A stretch of DNA of 64,000 bases from Weissella muntiaci (GCF_008107635.1 NZ_SDGZ01000010.1:75128-139127); one strand, 5' to 3'; shown: positions 18,170 through 27,575, counted from the stretch's first letter. A program made the numbers and translations. Notes: a model not told the origin generated them from the sequence alone.

Positions 18170-19115
18170 TTGAAATCACCATATCTCCTTGGTCAAACTT
18201 TGCACGCCCATTTAAGTAGGCTGTAACGTCCATCTTAGGCTTTCCAGCTGGTTGTAGTTCGTCGATTGCAAGCACACTTCCAGATCCTGCTGCCAAATAT
18301 AATTCGTGCTTAGTTTTGCGTACCACCGTTCCAGGAAGAGCCACTGTCTCCAAATCAACTAAATGCGTCTTTTGAATTTTGGTTCTAACGCCATTAATGA
18401 TCGTATGTGCAATTGGAAACGGATATAGTCCGCGAACATGATTGTTAATTGTCATTGCATCCTTGGTAAAATCAAGCACTTCTTGCTCCGGTGAAATATT
18501 TGGCGAGAAGGTTACCAGCGCTGGATCTTGTTCGATTGCCACATTGGTACCCGCAATTAATTCTGGCAAGGTCTCCAGTAATAGATCACGACCGAGAATG
18601 CTTAGCTTTTCAAACATTGTACCAGTATTATCATCTGCCTCGATAGCAATCTTTGCCTGTGACAGTACCGCTCCTGCGTCCATCTCCTTAATCATATACA
18701 TGATTGAAACCCCAGTTTCCTGGTCGCCATTCATCACTGCATAATGAATCGGTGCGCCTCCACGATACTTAGGCAGCAAAGATGCATGCACATTGATTGC
18801 CCCAACTTTCGCTGATTTCAATAATTTCGTTGGCAGGAACTGACCATATGCCGCCGTAATCAACAAATCCGCCTCCAAGTCAATAATCTCCGTTAATTCG
18901 GTACTTCCAGACAACTTTGCTGGTTGAAAGACTGGAATGCCGGCCTCAACCGCCGCCTGCTTAACGGGTGTGGCAGTCAAAACATGTTTACGGCCGACTG
19001 GGCGATCCGGTTGTGTCAAAACAGCGATCACATCATAAGCTGAATTATCAATCAAGGCTTTCAAAATCGGTACTGAAAAGTCTGGCGTTCCCATAAATAC
19101 AATTCTTGTTGTCAT
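18162..19115 (-). CDS. fmt: Methionyl-tRNA formyltransferase
   Basis: Fmt transfers a formyl group from 10-formyl-tetrahydrofolate to initiator Met-tRNA. The 317-residue protein starts MTTRIVFMGTPDFSVPIL and carries the catalytic block NVHASLLPKYRGGAPI with the conserved Asn and His. The C-terminal tRNA-binding domain follows. The formyl donor is made by Fhs, whose gene is in the folate operon of this same window. priA precedes it and rsmB follows. Confidence 0.97.
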   Translation of the reverse strand: MTTRIVFMGTPDFSVPILKALIDNSAYDVIAVLTQPDRPVGRKHVLTATPVKQAAVEAGIPVFQPAKLSGSTELTEIIDLEADLLITAAYGQFLPTKLLKSAKVGAINVHASLLPKYRGGAPIHYAVMNGDQETGVSIMYMIKEMDAGAVLSQAKIAIEADDNTGTMFEKLSILGRDLLLETLPELIAGTNVAIEQDPALVTFSPNISPEQEVLDFTKDAMTINNHVRGLYPFPIAHTIINGVRTKIQKTHLVDLETVALPGTVVRKTKHELYLAAGSGSVLAIDELQPAGKPKMDVTAYLNGRAKFDQGDMVISND

Positions 19116-19140
19116 AGTTATTTTCCTTCATGTTGATTAA

Positions 19141-21561
19141 TTAGATGAAATTATTTGGATCGCGATCAATGTTTAAAATGACGCCCTGCTTTTGTAGCCG
19201 TTGCGCTGCCACCATTAATTCACTAAGTGCATCATTTAAACCTGGGTCGGTTTTAAATTTAATTAAAATTCGATAATAATATTTATTCTTAAGCCTTGTA
19301 ATTGCACCAGCAGCCGGGCCAAGCATCGTGGATTCGCTAGCAAGCTTTTGTTTTAACCAATTAGCGGTCTGATAGGCCACTTTGGCAGCCGTTGCCTGAT
19401 CCTCATGTGCAATTTTAATCTGAACGGTGTAGAAATAAGGCGCATATTGCCAAGTATGCCGCAATTGCATCTCATACTTATAAAAGGCCTCAAAATCCTG
19501 CTGACTTGCTAGCTGGATGGCATAATGGTCTGGGTTAAAGGTTTGAATTACAACCTCGCCTTGCTTTTCCGCCCGTCCAGCTCGACCGGCCACCTGGGTC
19601 AATAACTGAAAAGTCCGTTCAGCCGCTCTATAATCTGGCACACTTAGAGACGTATCGGCATTTAAGACTCCTACCAAGGTAATATCTGGAAAATCCAAAC
19701 CTTTGGCAATCATTTGCGTTCCAAGTAAAATATCAGCCTTTTTATTACCAAAATCAGCTAGCATTTGATCAATTGCGCCTTTTTTTCTCGTTGTATCCAC
19801 GTCCATCCGAATAATTCGTGCTTGTGGTAAGTACGCTTGTAAAGCCGCTTCCACTTTTTGGGTTCCTGCTCCATAAGGACGAATCCGCTTTGAGCCACAA
19901 ACTGGGCATTCGTGTGGAATTGGCTCAGAATATCCACAATAATGACACTCGAGTTTCCCAGTGTCACTGTGCATCGTCAATGCTAGATCACAGTTCTTGC
20001 ATCGTGGCACATATCCGCAATCGCGGCACATTAGGTAATTAGCATACCCTCGCCGATTCAAGAGTAACACGCTTTGCTCACCCTTATTTAAGCGATCAAC
20101 TAATTTTTCAGCCAAGATTGGTGAAAATAATTCATCCGAACCATTCTGCAGAGCCTCGCGCATGTCAACAATTGTCGCATTCGGCAAGACACCTTGCTTG
20201 GCACGCTTCGTTAATTGTAATAGCTCATAGCGGTGCTTTTGTGCACGCGCACGCGTTTCTAGCGATGGCGTTGCCGAACCTAAAACGACAACAGCCTGAT
20301 GATATTCGGCCCGCCACATTGCCACATCACGAGCATGGTACCGGGGATTCTCATCTTGTTTGTATGAACCTTCATGTTCTTCATCAATGATAATTAAGCC
20401 AATATTCTCTAGCGGTGCAAAGATTGCCGAACGTGCTCCGACAACGACGCTGACTTCACCACGTTTGATTCTACGCCATTCATCATACCGTTCACCATCG
20501 GAGAGACCGCTATGCATCACGGCAACTTGGTCGCCAAAACGGCCTTGAACTCGTCGCATCATCTGAGGTGTTAGGGTTATTTCGGGCACCAACATCATCG
20601 CAGTTCGCCCTTGTTTAAGGGTTGCAGCAATTGCCTGCAGATAGACTTCAGTCTTTCCCGAGCCCGTGATTCCTTCTAGTAAGAAAGTTTTTGTTTGGCG
20701 TAAATCGGTCGCCTTAGCAATCTTTTGAAAGGCGTCCATTTGTTCCGAATTCAACGTTAAGGGTTGCGTTGGCACAATTGGACTCGTCAATTTAGGTAAG
20801 CGATACACCTCTATCTTGGTTCTTTCAAGCCAACCAGCCTCAACTGCATGGGTGATTACACTAGCATCCCCCTTAATCATCTTTAACACTTCACTTTGTG
20901 GCTGATAATCGTTGGGCATGTCTTTCAAGTAGCTCAGTAGTCGGGCCTGCTTTTTGGCATTTGGACGTAGGGCCTTCCGTAGATCATCATAGGCTTGCGT
21001 AGCGAGCAACGGCTTCACTGCAAGAACTGTCTTTTCTTTCGCTTGATTATCAACGACATATCCAATCTGAATATGGTTCAGACGAAGTTCATGTTGAATG
21101 TTTGTTAACAAGATATCCGGAACGTTGTCGGCATCATATGGAATTGCATTTCGATCGACAAATAACTGTTTGACCAACGGATCTTCAATTAAGTTCAAAT
21201 CAATTACTTGCAATACTTTCGAGTACTTTGCGCGCATAACATTCGGTAGCATCATTTGTAGCACGCTAATTTTGAAAGCAAAGTTCCGTTCAGCCAGCCA
21301 CGCTCCCAAAGCCAATAGTTCATCATTCAAGACTGATGTTGGTTCGATCAAGTCGACCACTGTCTTCAACTTTTCGTCCTCGACTACATCTTCAACAATT
21401 TCAACTACAAAACCCTGAACCAAACGATTTCCGCGTCCAAAGGGAACTCGAACACGCATTCCTGTCTCAATTAGCATTTCCAATTGTGCCGGAATCAGAT
21501 AAGTATATGGCTGATTTGTCTGCATTGTTGGTACATCTACAATTATTGATGCATGCTTCAT
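19141..21561 (-). CDS. priA: Primosomal replication-restart helicase PriA
   Basis: PriA recognises repaired forks and reloads the replicative helicase. The 806-residue protein has the N-terminal DNA 3'-end-binding domain, a Walker A GITGSGKTEVY, DEEH box and GSATPSLET. Between helicase motifs lies the zinc module with eight cysteines in four pairs (CRDC, CKNC, CHYC, CPVC). The ending RDPNNFI is typical of the family. It is the first gene of the priA-fmt-rsmB-prpC-prkC-rsgA-rpe-thiN run. In Bacillus the genes gmk, rpoZ and coaBC precede it; here ackA does. Confidence 0.97.
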   Translation of the reverse strand: MKHASIIVDVPTMQTNQPYTYLIPAQLEMLIETGMRVRVPFGRGNRLVQGFVVEIVEDVVEDEKLKTVVDLIEPTSVLNDELLALGAWLAERNFAFKISVLQMMLPNVMRAKYSKVLQVIDLNLIEDPLVKQLFVDRNAIPYDADNVPDILLTNIQHELRLNHIQIGYVVDNQAKEKTVLAVKPLLATQAYDDLRKALRPNAKKQARLLSYLKDMPNDYQPQSEVLKMIKGDASVITHAVEAGWLERTKIEVYRLPKLTSPIVPTQPLTLNSEQMDAFQKIAKATDLRQTKTFLLEGITGSGKTEVYLQAIAATLKQGRTAMMLVPEITLTPQMMRRVQGRFGDQVAVMHSGLSDGERYDEWRRIKRGEVSVVVGARSAIFAPLENIGLIIIDEEHEGSYKQDENPRYHARDVAMWRAEYHQAVVVLGSATPSLETRARAQKHRYELLQLTKRAKQGVLPNATIVDMREALQNGSDELFSPILAEKLVDRLNKGEQSVLLLNRRGYANYLMCRDCGYVPRCKNCDLALTMHSDTGKLECHYCGYSEPIPHECPVCGSKRIRPYGAGTQKVEAALQAYLPQARIIRMDVDTTRKKGAIDQMLADFGNKKADILLGTQMIAKGLDFPDITLVGVLNADTSLSVPDYRAAERTFQLLTQVAGRAGRAEKQGEVVIQTFNPDHYAIQLASQQDFEAFYKYEMQLRHTWQYAPYFYTVQIKIAHEDQATAAKVAYQTANWLKQKLASESTMLGPAAGAITRLKNKYYYRILIKFKTDPGLNDALSELMVAAQRLQKQGVILNIDRDPNNFI

Positions 21562-21599
21562 ATCTGCCTCCTCTGAAATCTAACTATCAAATAATTCAC

Positions 21600-21627
21600 T
21601 TTCTAATCATTTTAACAAACAAGTCAA
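21600..21627 (-). promoter_or_regulatory. Candidate promoter for the priA...thiN run
   Basis: On the minus strand TTGACT (21622-21627, 5 of 6 matches to the -35) is followed after 16 bases by TAGAAA (21600-21605). It lies about 40 bases before the priA start and downstream of the ackA terminator. Confidence 0.5.
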
Positions 21628-21667
21628 AAGTTCCCTAATTTTACCGGTCAACTGCCCCACTACAATA

Positions 21668-21711
21668 AAGGACGAATGATACCAAAGCTAACTTCGGTAT
21701 CATTCGTCCTT
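21668..21711 (-). terminator. Long hairpin after ackA
   Basis: A perfect 16-bp inverted repeat (arms 21668-21683 and 21696-21711) with further pairing inside the loop lies 22 bases after the ackA stop. On the minus strand it runs into TTTATT, a weak T tract, so it is a probable but not ideal terminator. Confidence 0.7.
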
Positions 21712-21733
21712 CGTTAAATCAATTTTATCAAGA

Positions 21734-22921
21734 CTACTTTTTCATCAATTCTTGCACATCACGTGCAATCATCAATTCTTCATCCGTAGCAATCTTCATT
21801 ACAGTTACCTTTGAATCTGCACCAGAAATGATCATCTCATCATCACGCTTCTTGTTTTCCTCAAGGTTAATCGTAATGCCCATGTAAGCCAAACGCTCCA
21901 TGATTTTCTCACGAATCTCCGCACCGTTTTCACCAATTCCAGCAGTGAAGACAATCGCATCCAAACCACCCATTTCAGCAGTATATTCACCAACATAACG
22001 AACTACGCGGTTAATAAACATCTCGATGGCCAAGGCAGCATGTTCGTTAGTTTCCTCAACTTCTTCCAAATCACGCATGTCAGAAGAAATCGTTGAAATT
22101 CCCAACAAACCAGACTTTTTGTTCAAAACATTCAACATCTGTTCGTTAGTCAAACCCTCACGCTCTTGGATATAATATACCAAAGATGGATCAACGTCTC
22201 CAGTACGAGTAGCCATCATTACACCGGCTAACGGAGTGAAGCCCATTGAAGTATCAAATGAAACCCCATCCTTGATTGCTGTTACAGATGCACCAGCTCC
22301 CAAATGTAAGGTAATCATCTTAAGATCCTTTAGGTCACGACCCATTACTTCAGCACCACGATGAGCAACGTAACGGTGTGATGTACCATGCGCACCATAC
22401 TTACGTGCTCCATACTTTGTGTAATACTCGTATGGCAAGGCATATAGATAATGCTCACGTGGCAATGTCTGATGGAAGGCTGTATCGAAAACCGCAACCG
22501 CAACTGCATCAGGTAGCAATTCTTGGAACACACGGATTCCCATGGCATTGGCTGGGTTGTGCAATGGTGCGTATGATGCCAAACGCTCAATCTTATTCAA
22601 AGCATCTTCATCAATGATGTGTGACTTATTAAACCACTCACCACCGGCAACAACACGGTGTCCTACACCCACAATTTCATTGAATTGTTCGATGATACCA
22701 TGCTCTTGTAATTGGCTCAAAAGCAAATTGATTGCTCCTGCATGATCATTAATATCTTGCGTTAGCTCTACTTTTTCTCCATTGAACTTCAATGTGAAGA
22801 TTGAATCATTCAATCCGATCCGTTCAACTTGCCCTTTTGCAATTACTGTTTCAGCAGGCATCTCAATCAATTGAAATTTCAATGATGAAGAACCGGCATT
22901 AACTGCCATAATCTTTGCCAT
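21734..22921 (-). CDS. ackA: Acetate kinase
   Basis: Acetate kinase makes ATP and acetate from acetyl phosphate, the phosphoketolase product in heterofermenters. The 395-residue protein starts MAKIMAVNAGSSSLKFQL, holds the family signature, and has HLGAGAS and FTAGIGENGAEIR. The ATG at 22921 has GAGGAG upstream; a reading 17 codons longer lacks family sequence. It follows the comG operon and the YtxK-like gene, a conserved order. Confidence 0.97.
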   Translation of the reverse strand: MAKIMAVNAGSSSLKFQLIEMPAETVIAKGQVERIGLNDSIFTLKFNGEKVELTQDINDHAGAINLLLSQLQEHGIIEQFNEIVGVGHRVVAGGEWFNKSHIIDEDALNKIERLASYAPLHNPANAMGIRVFQELLPDAVAVAVFDTAFHQTLPREHYLYALPYEYYTKYGARKYGAHGTSHRYVAHRGAEVMGRDLKDLKMITLHLGAGASVTAIKDGVSFDTSMGFTPLAGVMMATRTGDVDPSLVYYIQEREGLTNEQMLNVLNKKSGLLGISTISSDMRDLEEVEETNEHAALAIEMFINRVVRYVGEYTAEMGGLDAIVFTAGIGENGAEIREKIMERLAYMGITINLEENKKRDDEMIISGADSKVTVMKIATDEELMIARDVQELMKK

Positions 22922-22962
22922 GTTTGTTGTCTCCTCTGTAACTTGTTCAAAATATCTATACC

Positions 22963-22971
22963 ATTTTAGCA
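22963..22971 (-). promoter_or_regulatory. Candidate extended -10 for ackA
   Basis: The minus strand reads TGCTAAAAT, an extended -10, about 41 bases before the ackA ATG and just after a small hairpin that ends the upstream gene. No convincing -35 or cre site is seen. Confidence 0.4.
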
Positions 22972-22978
22972 TAAATAA

Positions 22979-22992
22979 ACCGCCAAGGCGGT
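22979..22992 (-). terminator. Short hairpin after the YtxK-like gene
   Basis: ACCGCC and GGCGGT pair across a very small loop and are followed on the minus strand by TTATTTAT. This is a weak terminator candidate at the end of the comG-ytxK unit. Confidence 0.45.
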
Positions 22993-23013
22993 AAATTCTT
23001 ACCTGAATATCTT

Positions 23014-24003
23014 TTACAACTGATTATCAGTCAACCATTCCGTTAATTCGGACAAGAAACGCTGTGTTGCTTCTTGATCAATATAAGATGGAATATCAGC
23101 CAGTAGCACTGGACTTGCTTGCTTCACACTTGACCCTTGCTTTTGCAAGACTAATAATGCTTTTGCATTTGCAGCATTGGCAAACATTTTACCTGGGAAG
23201 CGCATAAATGCCTGCATATAAACATGATCTGCTTGGATCAATTGCAGCAAATCAGTTGCCTCATTTTCAAAAATTCTTGCTGGCACCAAGAGTAAAGCCG
23301 TTCCACCTGCTTTAAGCAACTCAACTGCTTTTTCGATTAGCAAATGATGCACGTACGATAATTCATCAGCTTGGTTTGCCGTAACAAAATTAGCTGGTGC
23401 CGTTTTAGGATAATATCCAACTGGCAAATCACCAATTACGATATCGAATGTATCAGCCTGATCCAGTTGCATTGCATCTTCATGGATCAATTCCCATGAT
23501 TGTTCTAGCAAGCCTGCAACTCCGCTAGCCAACGTAATCAACGTATCATCATTTTCAACAGCAACGTACTCATTAACGTTTGTCAGGCTCTGAGAAACTG
23601 TCGCAAGCAAGTTCCCCGAACCTACGCCCAAATCCAGAATTTTTGCATTTTGCTTATCGCCTATTAGATGATTCACTAAGTACGCAAACCACATTCCAAT
23701 TGCATCTGGAGTCACTTGATAATTAGCCTGTAACTGATCTTGGCGTTGAGTAGCGACTAATAATAACTGCAAAACCTGGCGTCGACCATCCCCTGCTAGT
23801 TCAGAAAATTTAGCTTGCTCCACTGTATCTTTGATACGATCAATCTTTTCCCGATCAAGCAGGGCTAATTGCTCGTCTTCTTGCCCTAACATCAATTCAA
23901 ACAGAATCAAAACTGCCTCAATTGCTGATAAGTCAAGCGCTGAAGCTATCTCTGTTTGAGCCTGTTTCAAGTTGACAATCGTATTCTCAATTGCTTCGTA
24001 CAT
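23014..24003 (-). CDS. Class I SAM-dependent methyltransferase, YtxK family
   Basis: The 329-residue protein has a helical N-terminal region and a Rossmann methyltransferase domain with the SAM loop ILDLGVGSGN at about 122-131. The catalytic-loop position reads DIVIGDLPVGYYP, resembling the NPPY of N6-adenine methylases with changes. The family sits next to ackA and downstream of comG genes in many Firmicutes (ytxK in Bacillus); its substrate is not known. GGAG lies 7 bases before the ATG. Confidence 0.85.
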   Translation of the reverse strand: MYEAIENTIVNLKQAQTEIASALDLSAIEAVLILFELMLGQEDEQLALLDREKIDRIKDTVEQAKFSELAGDGRRQVLQLLLVATQRQDQLQANYQVTPDAIGMWFAYLVNHLIGDKQNAKILDLGVGSGNLLATVSQSLTNVNEYVAVENDDTLITLASGVAGLLEQSWELIHEDAMQLDQADTFDIVIGDLPVGYYPKTAPANFVTANQADELSYVHHLLIEKAVELLKAGGTALLLVPARIFENEATDLLQLIQADHVYMQAFMRFPGKMFANAANAKALLVLQKQGSSVKQASPVLLADIPSYIDQEATQRFLSELTEWLTDNQL

Positions 24004-24076
24004 ACTGATCTCCTAAACTCGAATAATATATTCAAGTTTAAGCCCTAAACTGTATAAATAACAAGTGTTACCTCCA

Positions 24077-24367
24077 TTACTTCGGTAAAGAATAAAAATA
24101 ATCAAAGCTCCGCCCTTTAAATCGAAAAGTTTCTCCACCTACATAAGATATGCTGCGTCCTGCTTCACCGAAAACTATCCCAACCGGCGGTCGCATCTTT
24201 TTTACACACAAATATTTATATAGATCGCGCTCACAAAGATAATAATTTCTTTGATTGAGCATGCTTTGATTAAGCATAGTAGCCAGTTGACAATAAAACA
24301 TTAAAACCGCCAACAGCACTGTCATCAATGTAACGAATGCAAGCAACACACTAGCTTTTCTGACCAT
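24077..24367 (-). CDS. comGG: ComGG-like competence pseudopilin component
   Basis: This is the last gene of the comG operon by position, with one N-terminal hydrophobic segment (ASVLLAFVTLMTVLLAVLMFY) and a short, poorly conserved remainder. I start at the ATG at 24367 (MVRKAS...), which overlaps the comGF end by 17 bases; an upstream start at 24400 is also possible. No clear prepilin E5 residue is present, as is usual for ComGG. Identity rests on size, topology and position. Confidence 0.65.
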   Translation of the reverse strand: MVRKASVLLAFVTLMTVLLAVLMFYCQLATMLNQSMLNQRNYYLCERDLYKYLCVKKMRPPVGIVFGEAGRSISYVGGETFRFKGRSFDYFYSLPK

Positions 24368-24785
24368 AATACAAATATCCTCGGCAATGACTTTGATCAA
24401 TGGTGATTCGAAATAAAATTCGATGGTTTTTCAAATCCTTTTCAAAAACTAAATTTCGAACGGTTTTGGCAATAAATAGCTGTCCACCCGCCTGTGTTTT
24501 CAAAACCAAATTATTTCTAACCACTATTAATGTGCAACAACCATATTGTCGATTGGTAAATACTAGATATTCTTTTGCCAGTTGTTCTAATTTACTCACC
24601 TTTAAAATTGCATTGATTCTTTGACATACTTGTTCCATTTGCACACCGGTTCGTTTTCGATCTTGTCGCACAATTAATTTATGCGTAAAAATCATCAATT
24701 CGTTAAACGAAATCATCACGGTTGCAAAGATGGCCAAGGCTACCATCGCTTCAATTAGGCAAAACCCGTCTCGTCTGTTCTTCAT
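24351..24785 (-). CDS. comGF: ComGF competence minor pseudopilin
   Basis: ComGF belongs to the minor pseudopilins that assemble the DNA-uptake pilus. The 144-residue protein has a prepilin peptidase site RDG|FCLIEAMVAL (G at -1, E at +5) and a hydrophobic N-terminal helix. The remainder resembles ComGF, with RIN and a C-terminal strand region. It overlaps both its neighbours, so translation is coupled. Confidence 0.8.
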   Translation of the reverse strand: MKNRRDGFCLIEAMVALAIFATVMISFNELMIFTHKLIVRQDRKRTGVQMEQVCQRINAILKVSKLEQLAKEYLVFTNRQYGCCTLIVVRNNLVLKTQAGGQLFIAKTVRNLVFEKDLKNHRILFRITIDQSHCRGYLYYGQKS

Positions 24786-24966
24786 CCCATCTCCTACGCA
24801 TTGTCTGAGCCTGGTCGCGCGAAGTCGCTGTTTCAGTTTTCAGTATATTTTGATATCTGAGTGTCTGCTGTACAAATTGTAAGACCGAGCCCACAACCAA
24901 CGTAAATAAACATAGACCAACCAATCCCTCAAAAATTGCACTAGCTTTGTGCTTACCTAAAATCAT
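24751..24966 (-). CDS. comGE: ComGE-like competence minor pseudopilin
   Basis: A short protein of 71 residues from the ATG at 24966 (MILGKHKAS...). It has the pilin-like stretch KA|SAIFEGLVGLCLF, with alanine at -1 and glutamate at +5, then a hydrophobic helix and a basic C-terminus. Position between comGD and comGF and overlap with both support ComGE. A start five codons earlier (24981) is possible. Confidence 0.65.
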   Translation of the reverse strand: MILGKHKASAIFEGLVGLCLFTLVVGSVLQFVQQTLRYQNILKTETATSRDQAQTMRRRWDEEQTRRVLPN

Positions 24967-25348
24967 AGGTCCCACCTCCAAGCTGAAAAACCAGTTTTTT
25001 TGTCCGTCCGGACAGCCTCTCTTTAAATTTTAGCGTTGCCGGTCGTGTTCCAAGCCCCTCACGCCTGATTACCGTGAAGAAACCTTCATTAACAATCTGC
25101 CAGTTTACCGGCAAGCAGATTGATGTCTCAGCTAACCATAATTTATGGTTACCATTAGTCCTAACGCTAAATTGTGCTTGTCGTGCAAGTAACTGAATGA
25201 AATTATAATGAAATTCGCGTTCAAAATTCCTCCAGTTACCCGATCGCTTTGCTTCTAATTGATAACATCCGAACAATGTAATGCTGCATACAATCATCAA
25301 GGCCAGCAAAGACTCAAACAAAGTAAATCCACGCCTATTTTTCAGCAT
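24953..25348 (-). CDS. comGD: ComGD competence minor pseudopilin
   Basis: The protein begins MLKNRRG|FTLFESLLALMIV, a clear type IV prepilin cleavage site with E at +5. The 131-residue body ends in strands typical of ComGD. I start at the ATG at 25348, which overlaps the comGC stop; a start nine codons upstream is possible. It is the fourth gene of the comG operon. Confidence 0.8.
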   Translation of the reverse strand: MLKNRRGFTLFESLLALMIVCSITLFGCYQLEAKRSGNWRNFEREFHYNFIQLLARQAQFSVRTNGNHKLWLAETSICLPVNWQIVNEGFFTVIRREGLGTRPATLKFKERLSGRTKKLVFQLGGGTYDFR

Positions 25349-25655
25349 ACTTAGCAAGGTTGTTCTCAATACCAATATTCAACTGGCGAAGTCGCTGGCC
25401 CTGTGCACTCGTCAAATACCGATTTCCGGCTAGTAATTTATCAATCGTGACCACTTGCTCACCATATTCGTCTTGATACAGCTCGATCTGCGTTTGCAAT
25501 GTCTGAACCATTGCCCGAGCTTGTTTAGCTTCGGCTTGTTGTTTAACCCGCGCCAGATTCGGCATTACTAATAACAGCAAAAGACTAATAATAAACATCG
25601 TTGTTAGTACTTCGATTAAGGTAAATGCCTTCCGAGAATATTTTTTAGGCTTCAA
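25335..25655 (-). CDS. comGC: ComGC major competence pseudopilin
   Basis: ComGC is the main subunit of the competence pilus. The 106-residue precursor has the cleavage region SRKA|FTLIEVLTTMFII, followed by the hydrophobic helix. E at +5 is present. The residue before the cut is alanine instead of the usual glycine. The 11-base overlap with comGB couples translation. A short globular domain with the central NLARVKQQAEAKQARAMVQT-type helix follows. Confidence 0.9.
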   Translation of the reverse strand: MKPKKYSRKAFTLIEVLTTMFIISLLLLLVMPNLARVKQQAEAKQARAMVQTLQTQIELYQDEYGEQVVTIDKLLAGNRYLTSAQGQRLRQLNIGIENNLAKYAEK

Positions 25656-26652
25656 GAATCCCCTCCATTTTGGCGTACATCGGAATTAATAGCATTGCAT
25701 ATAAGCAAATCACAATCAGTGCGATCACAACAAAAAAGACTGGTTGCACGACATTAATTAATCGATTAATTCGTTGATTGAGTGCGTCAAATTCATACTC
25801 TGCAAGCCGTTGTAGATCCGCACCGATCGCCGCAGGCTTTCGACCACTTTGAAACAAATTAGCCATCCCAGCCGGCAGCAAATCATTATGTTGAATTAAA
25901 CTCATCGAGCTGCCCCCTAATAACAACTCATTCTTTGCTAGTCGTGCTAATTCGCGAAAGAGACTATTTTTTGCTGTTCCAGCCCCATATTCAATAATCT
26001 GGGCTAGCCCTACACCATTCTGCAAAAGCAGACCTAAGTGAAGACCGAATCGTGCTGTTAGCCACATCCGGTAGCAGGTGCCGAATATTGGTAACTTGAT
26101 CAAACGGTGCATCTGGTCAATTGCGGACACCTTATGAAAGGTCCACCAAGTAAACCACGTTACTGGCACCGCCAACAACAACATAATCCCAAAAGAAAAT
26201 AAGAGCGTCTTCATATCCAAGTAATCCACACCTGCTCCTTTATTCAATGGGAAAATGTATGTTACAAAAATCAGCATCAGACAACCTGTAACTGACAGCA
26301 AACAAATCGGATAACACATGGTTTGTTTTAATCTTTGCCACTGTGCGACGTTCGTCGTAATCCGTCCGCCCAAAGTTCTCAATAGACTAACCAAGTCGCC
26401 ATGGAGTTGTGCAAATTCCAATTCAACAGTTATGGTCGTACTTAGATATGGTCTAAGCACTAACGCAAAAGAATCACCAGCTTGCAGGGCTTTTTGCATG
26501 TCGATAAGAGCTTTTTTCTGCTTTGGTAAGATGACCATCATCAAATCAAGTGCCTGCTTAAGTGAATACCCAACTACCACTAATTGACCTAATTCCGTGA
26601 GAAAGAACGCCTGTCTTTGTAATGGCCACCGGTTATGTCTGGTGTATTTCAT
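25645..26652 (-). CDS. comGB: ComGB competence pilus platform protein
   Basis: ComGB is the polytopic inner-membrane platform of the pilus machine (GspF/PilC family). The 335-residue protein has two family domains and three hydrophobic segments, at about 120-140, 150-170 and the C-terminus (PVFFVVIALIVICLYAMLLIPMY region). The block LQNGVGLAQII is typical. It overlaps comGA by 20 bases. Confidence 0.9.
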   Translation of the reverse strand: MKYTRHNRWPLQRQAFFLTELGQLVVVGYSLKQALDLMMVILPKQKKALIDMQKALQAGDSFALVLRPYLSTTITVELEFAQLHGDLVSLLRTLGGRITTNVAQWQRLKQTMCYPICLLSVTGCLMLIFVTYIFPLNKGAGVDYLDMKTLLFSFGIMLLLAVPVTWFTWWTFHKVSAIDQMHRLIKLPIFGTCYRMWLTARFGLHLGLLLQNGVGLAQIIEYGAGTAKNSLFRELARLAKNELLLGGSSMSLIQHNDLLPAGMANLFQSGRKPAAIGADLQRLAEYEFDALNQRINRLINVVQPVFFVVIALIVICLYAMLLIPMYAKMEGILEA

Positions 26653-27550
26653 AGGCGAAATCCTTTTTCTGTTTTAGCAGTTGTCGCGTCATTTGAAATC
26701 CAGCAAAATCAAGATCAACTACCGCTCGTCCCTCCTGGAATATCAACCGTTGATAGCCCATGCCAACAATAACTTCCGTTAACTGTTGTTCTTGAACTCC
26801 TAAATCCAGTAGTCTAAGCCAAATTCCGCGAGTGGATCGAGCATGGATTGTGCTAACAACTAGGTGTCCTGATAGGGCCGCCTCTATTGCTAACTTGGCG
26901 GTATCTTGATCACGAATCTCTCCGATCATGATGACATTAGCTCTTTGACGTAATGCAATCCTTAAAAGTGCATGATAGGTTAGATCAGCCGCATGGTTAA
27001 CCTCCAATTGAATATAGTTGCTATTGAATAATTCAACTGGTTCTTCAATCGTTAATATTAGTCGTTCTTCCGCCAATTCATTAAGCGCCGCATGTAGAGT
27101 TGTAGTTTTACCGCTCCCCATCTGACCGGCCAGCAATACCAGTCCTTGTTGACTCGACAAGGTTTGGCAAAGTCTTCTAAAATCCGCTCGCCTCTGCCAA
27201 TTCAACTCAGTCATCGCTAATGGAAACAAAAGCCGGACAACTAAACTTTCTAACCCACTTACCGTTGCAACAGCAGCAACCCGTAACCGGATCATATAAC
27301 GTTCACTGGTAAAAGCCCAACCACCAACCTGTGGCCGGCGACACTCACCGATATCCATCTGTGCCTGGTATTTGATATATTGAATTAATTGTTGACCCTC
27401 GCTTTGTAACAAAGTTGCTAGTTGTTCAAAACGCATACCATTCGCCAGCATGAGTCGATATCCAGCCACACCCGGAATCAAATAAAGATCACTCGCCCGT
27501 TGCTGAATGGCAGTGTCCATATAGCCAGAAAACCTCTCACTCCACTCCAT
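26633..27550 (-). CDS. comGA: ComGA competence pilus assembly ATPase
   Basis: ComGA is the cytosolic hexameric ATPase driving pilus assembly for DNA uptake. The 305-residue protein shows Walker A GQMGSGKT (142-149), the Asp box LTIEEPVE, Walker B NVIMIGEIRD (205-214) and the His box STIHAR (H236). It is slightly shorter than many homologues. A strong AGGAGG site lies 6-7 bases before the ATG. It opens a seven-gene operon in which every junction overlaps, with no frameshift seen. Confidence 0.93.
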   Translation of the reverse strand: MEWSERFSGYMDTAIQQRASDLYLIPGVAGYRLMLANGMRFEQLATLLQSEGQQLIQYIKYQAQMDIGECRRPQVGGWAFTSERYMIRLRVAAVATVSGLESLVVRLLFPLAMTELNWQRRADFRRLCQTLSSQQGLVLLAGQMGSGKTTTLHAALNELAEERLILTIEEPVELFNSNYIQLEVNHAADLTYHALLRIALRQRANVIMIGEIRDQDTAKLAIEAALSGHLVVSTIHARSTRGIWLRLLDLGVQEQQLTEVIVGMGYQRLIFQEGRAVVDLDFAGFQMTRQLLKQKKDFAYEIHQT

Positions 27551-27575
27551 ATCCTACCTCCTCACTTTAAAATGA

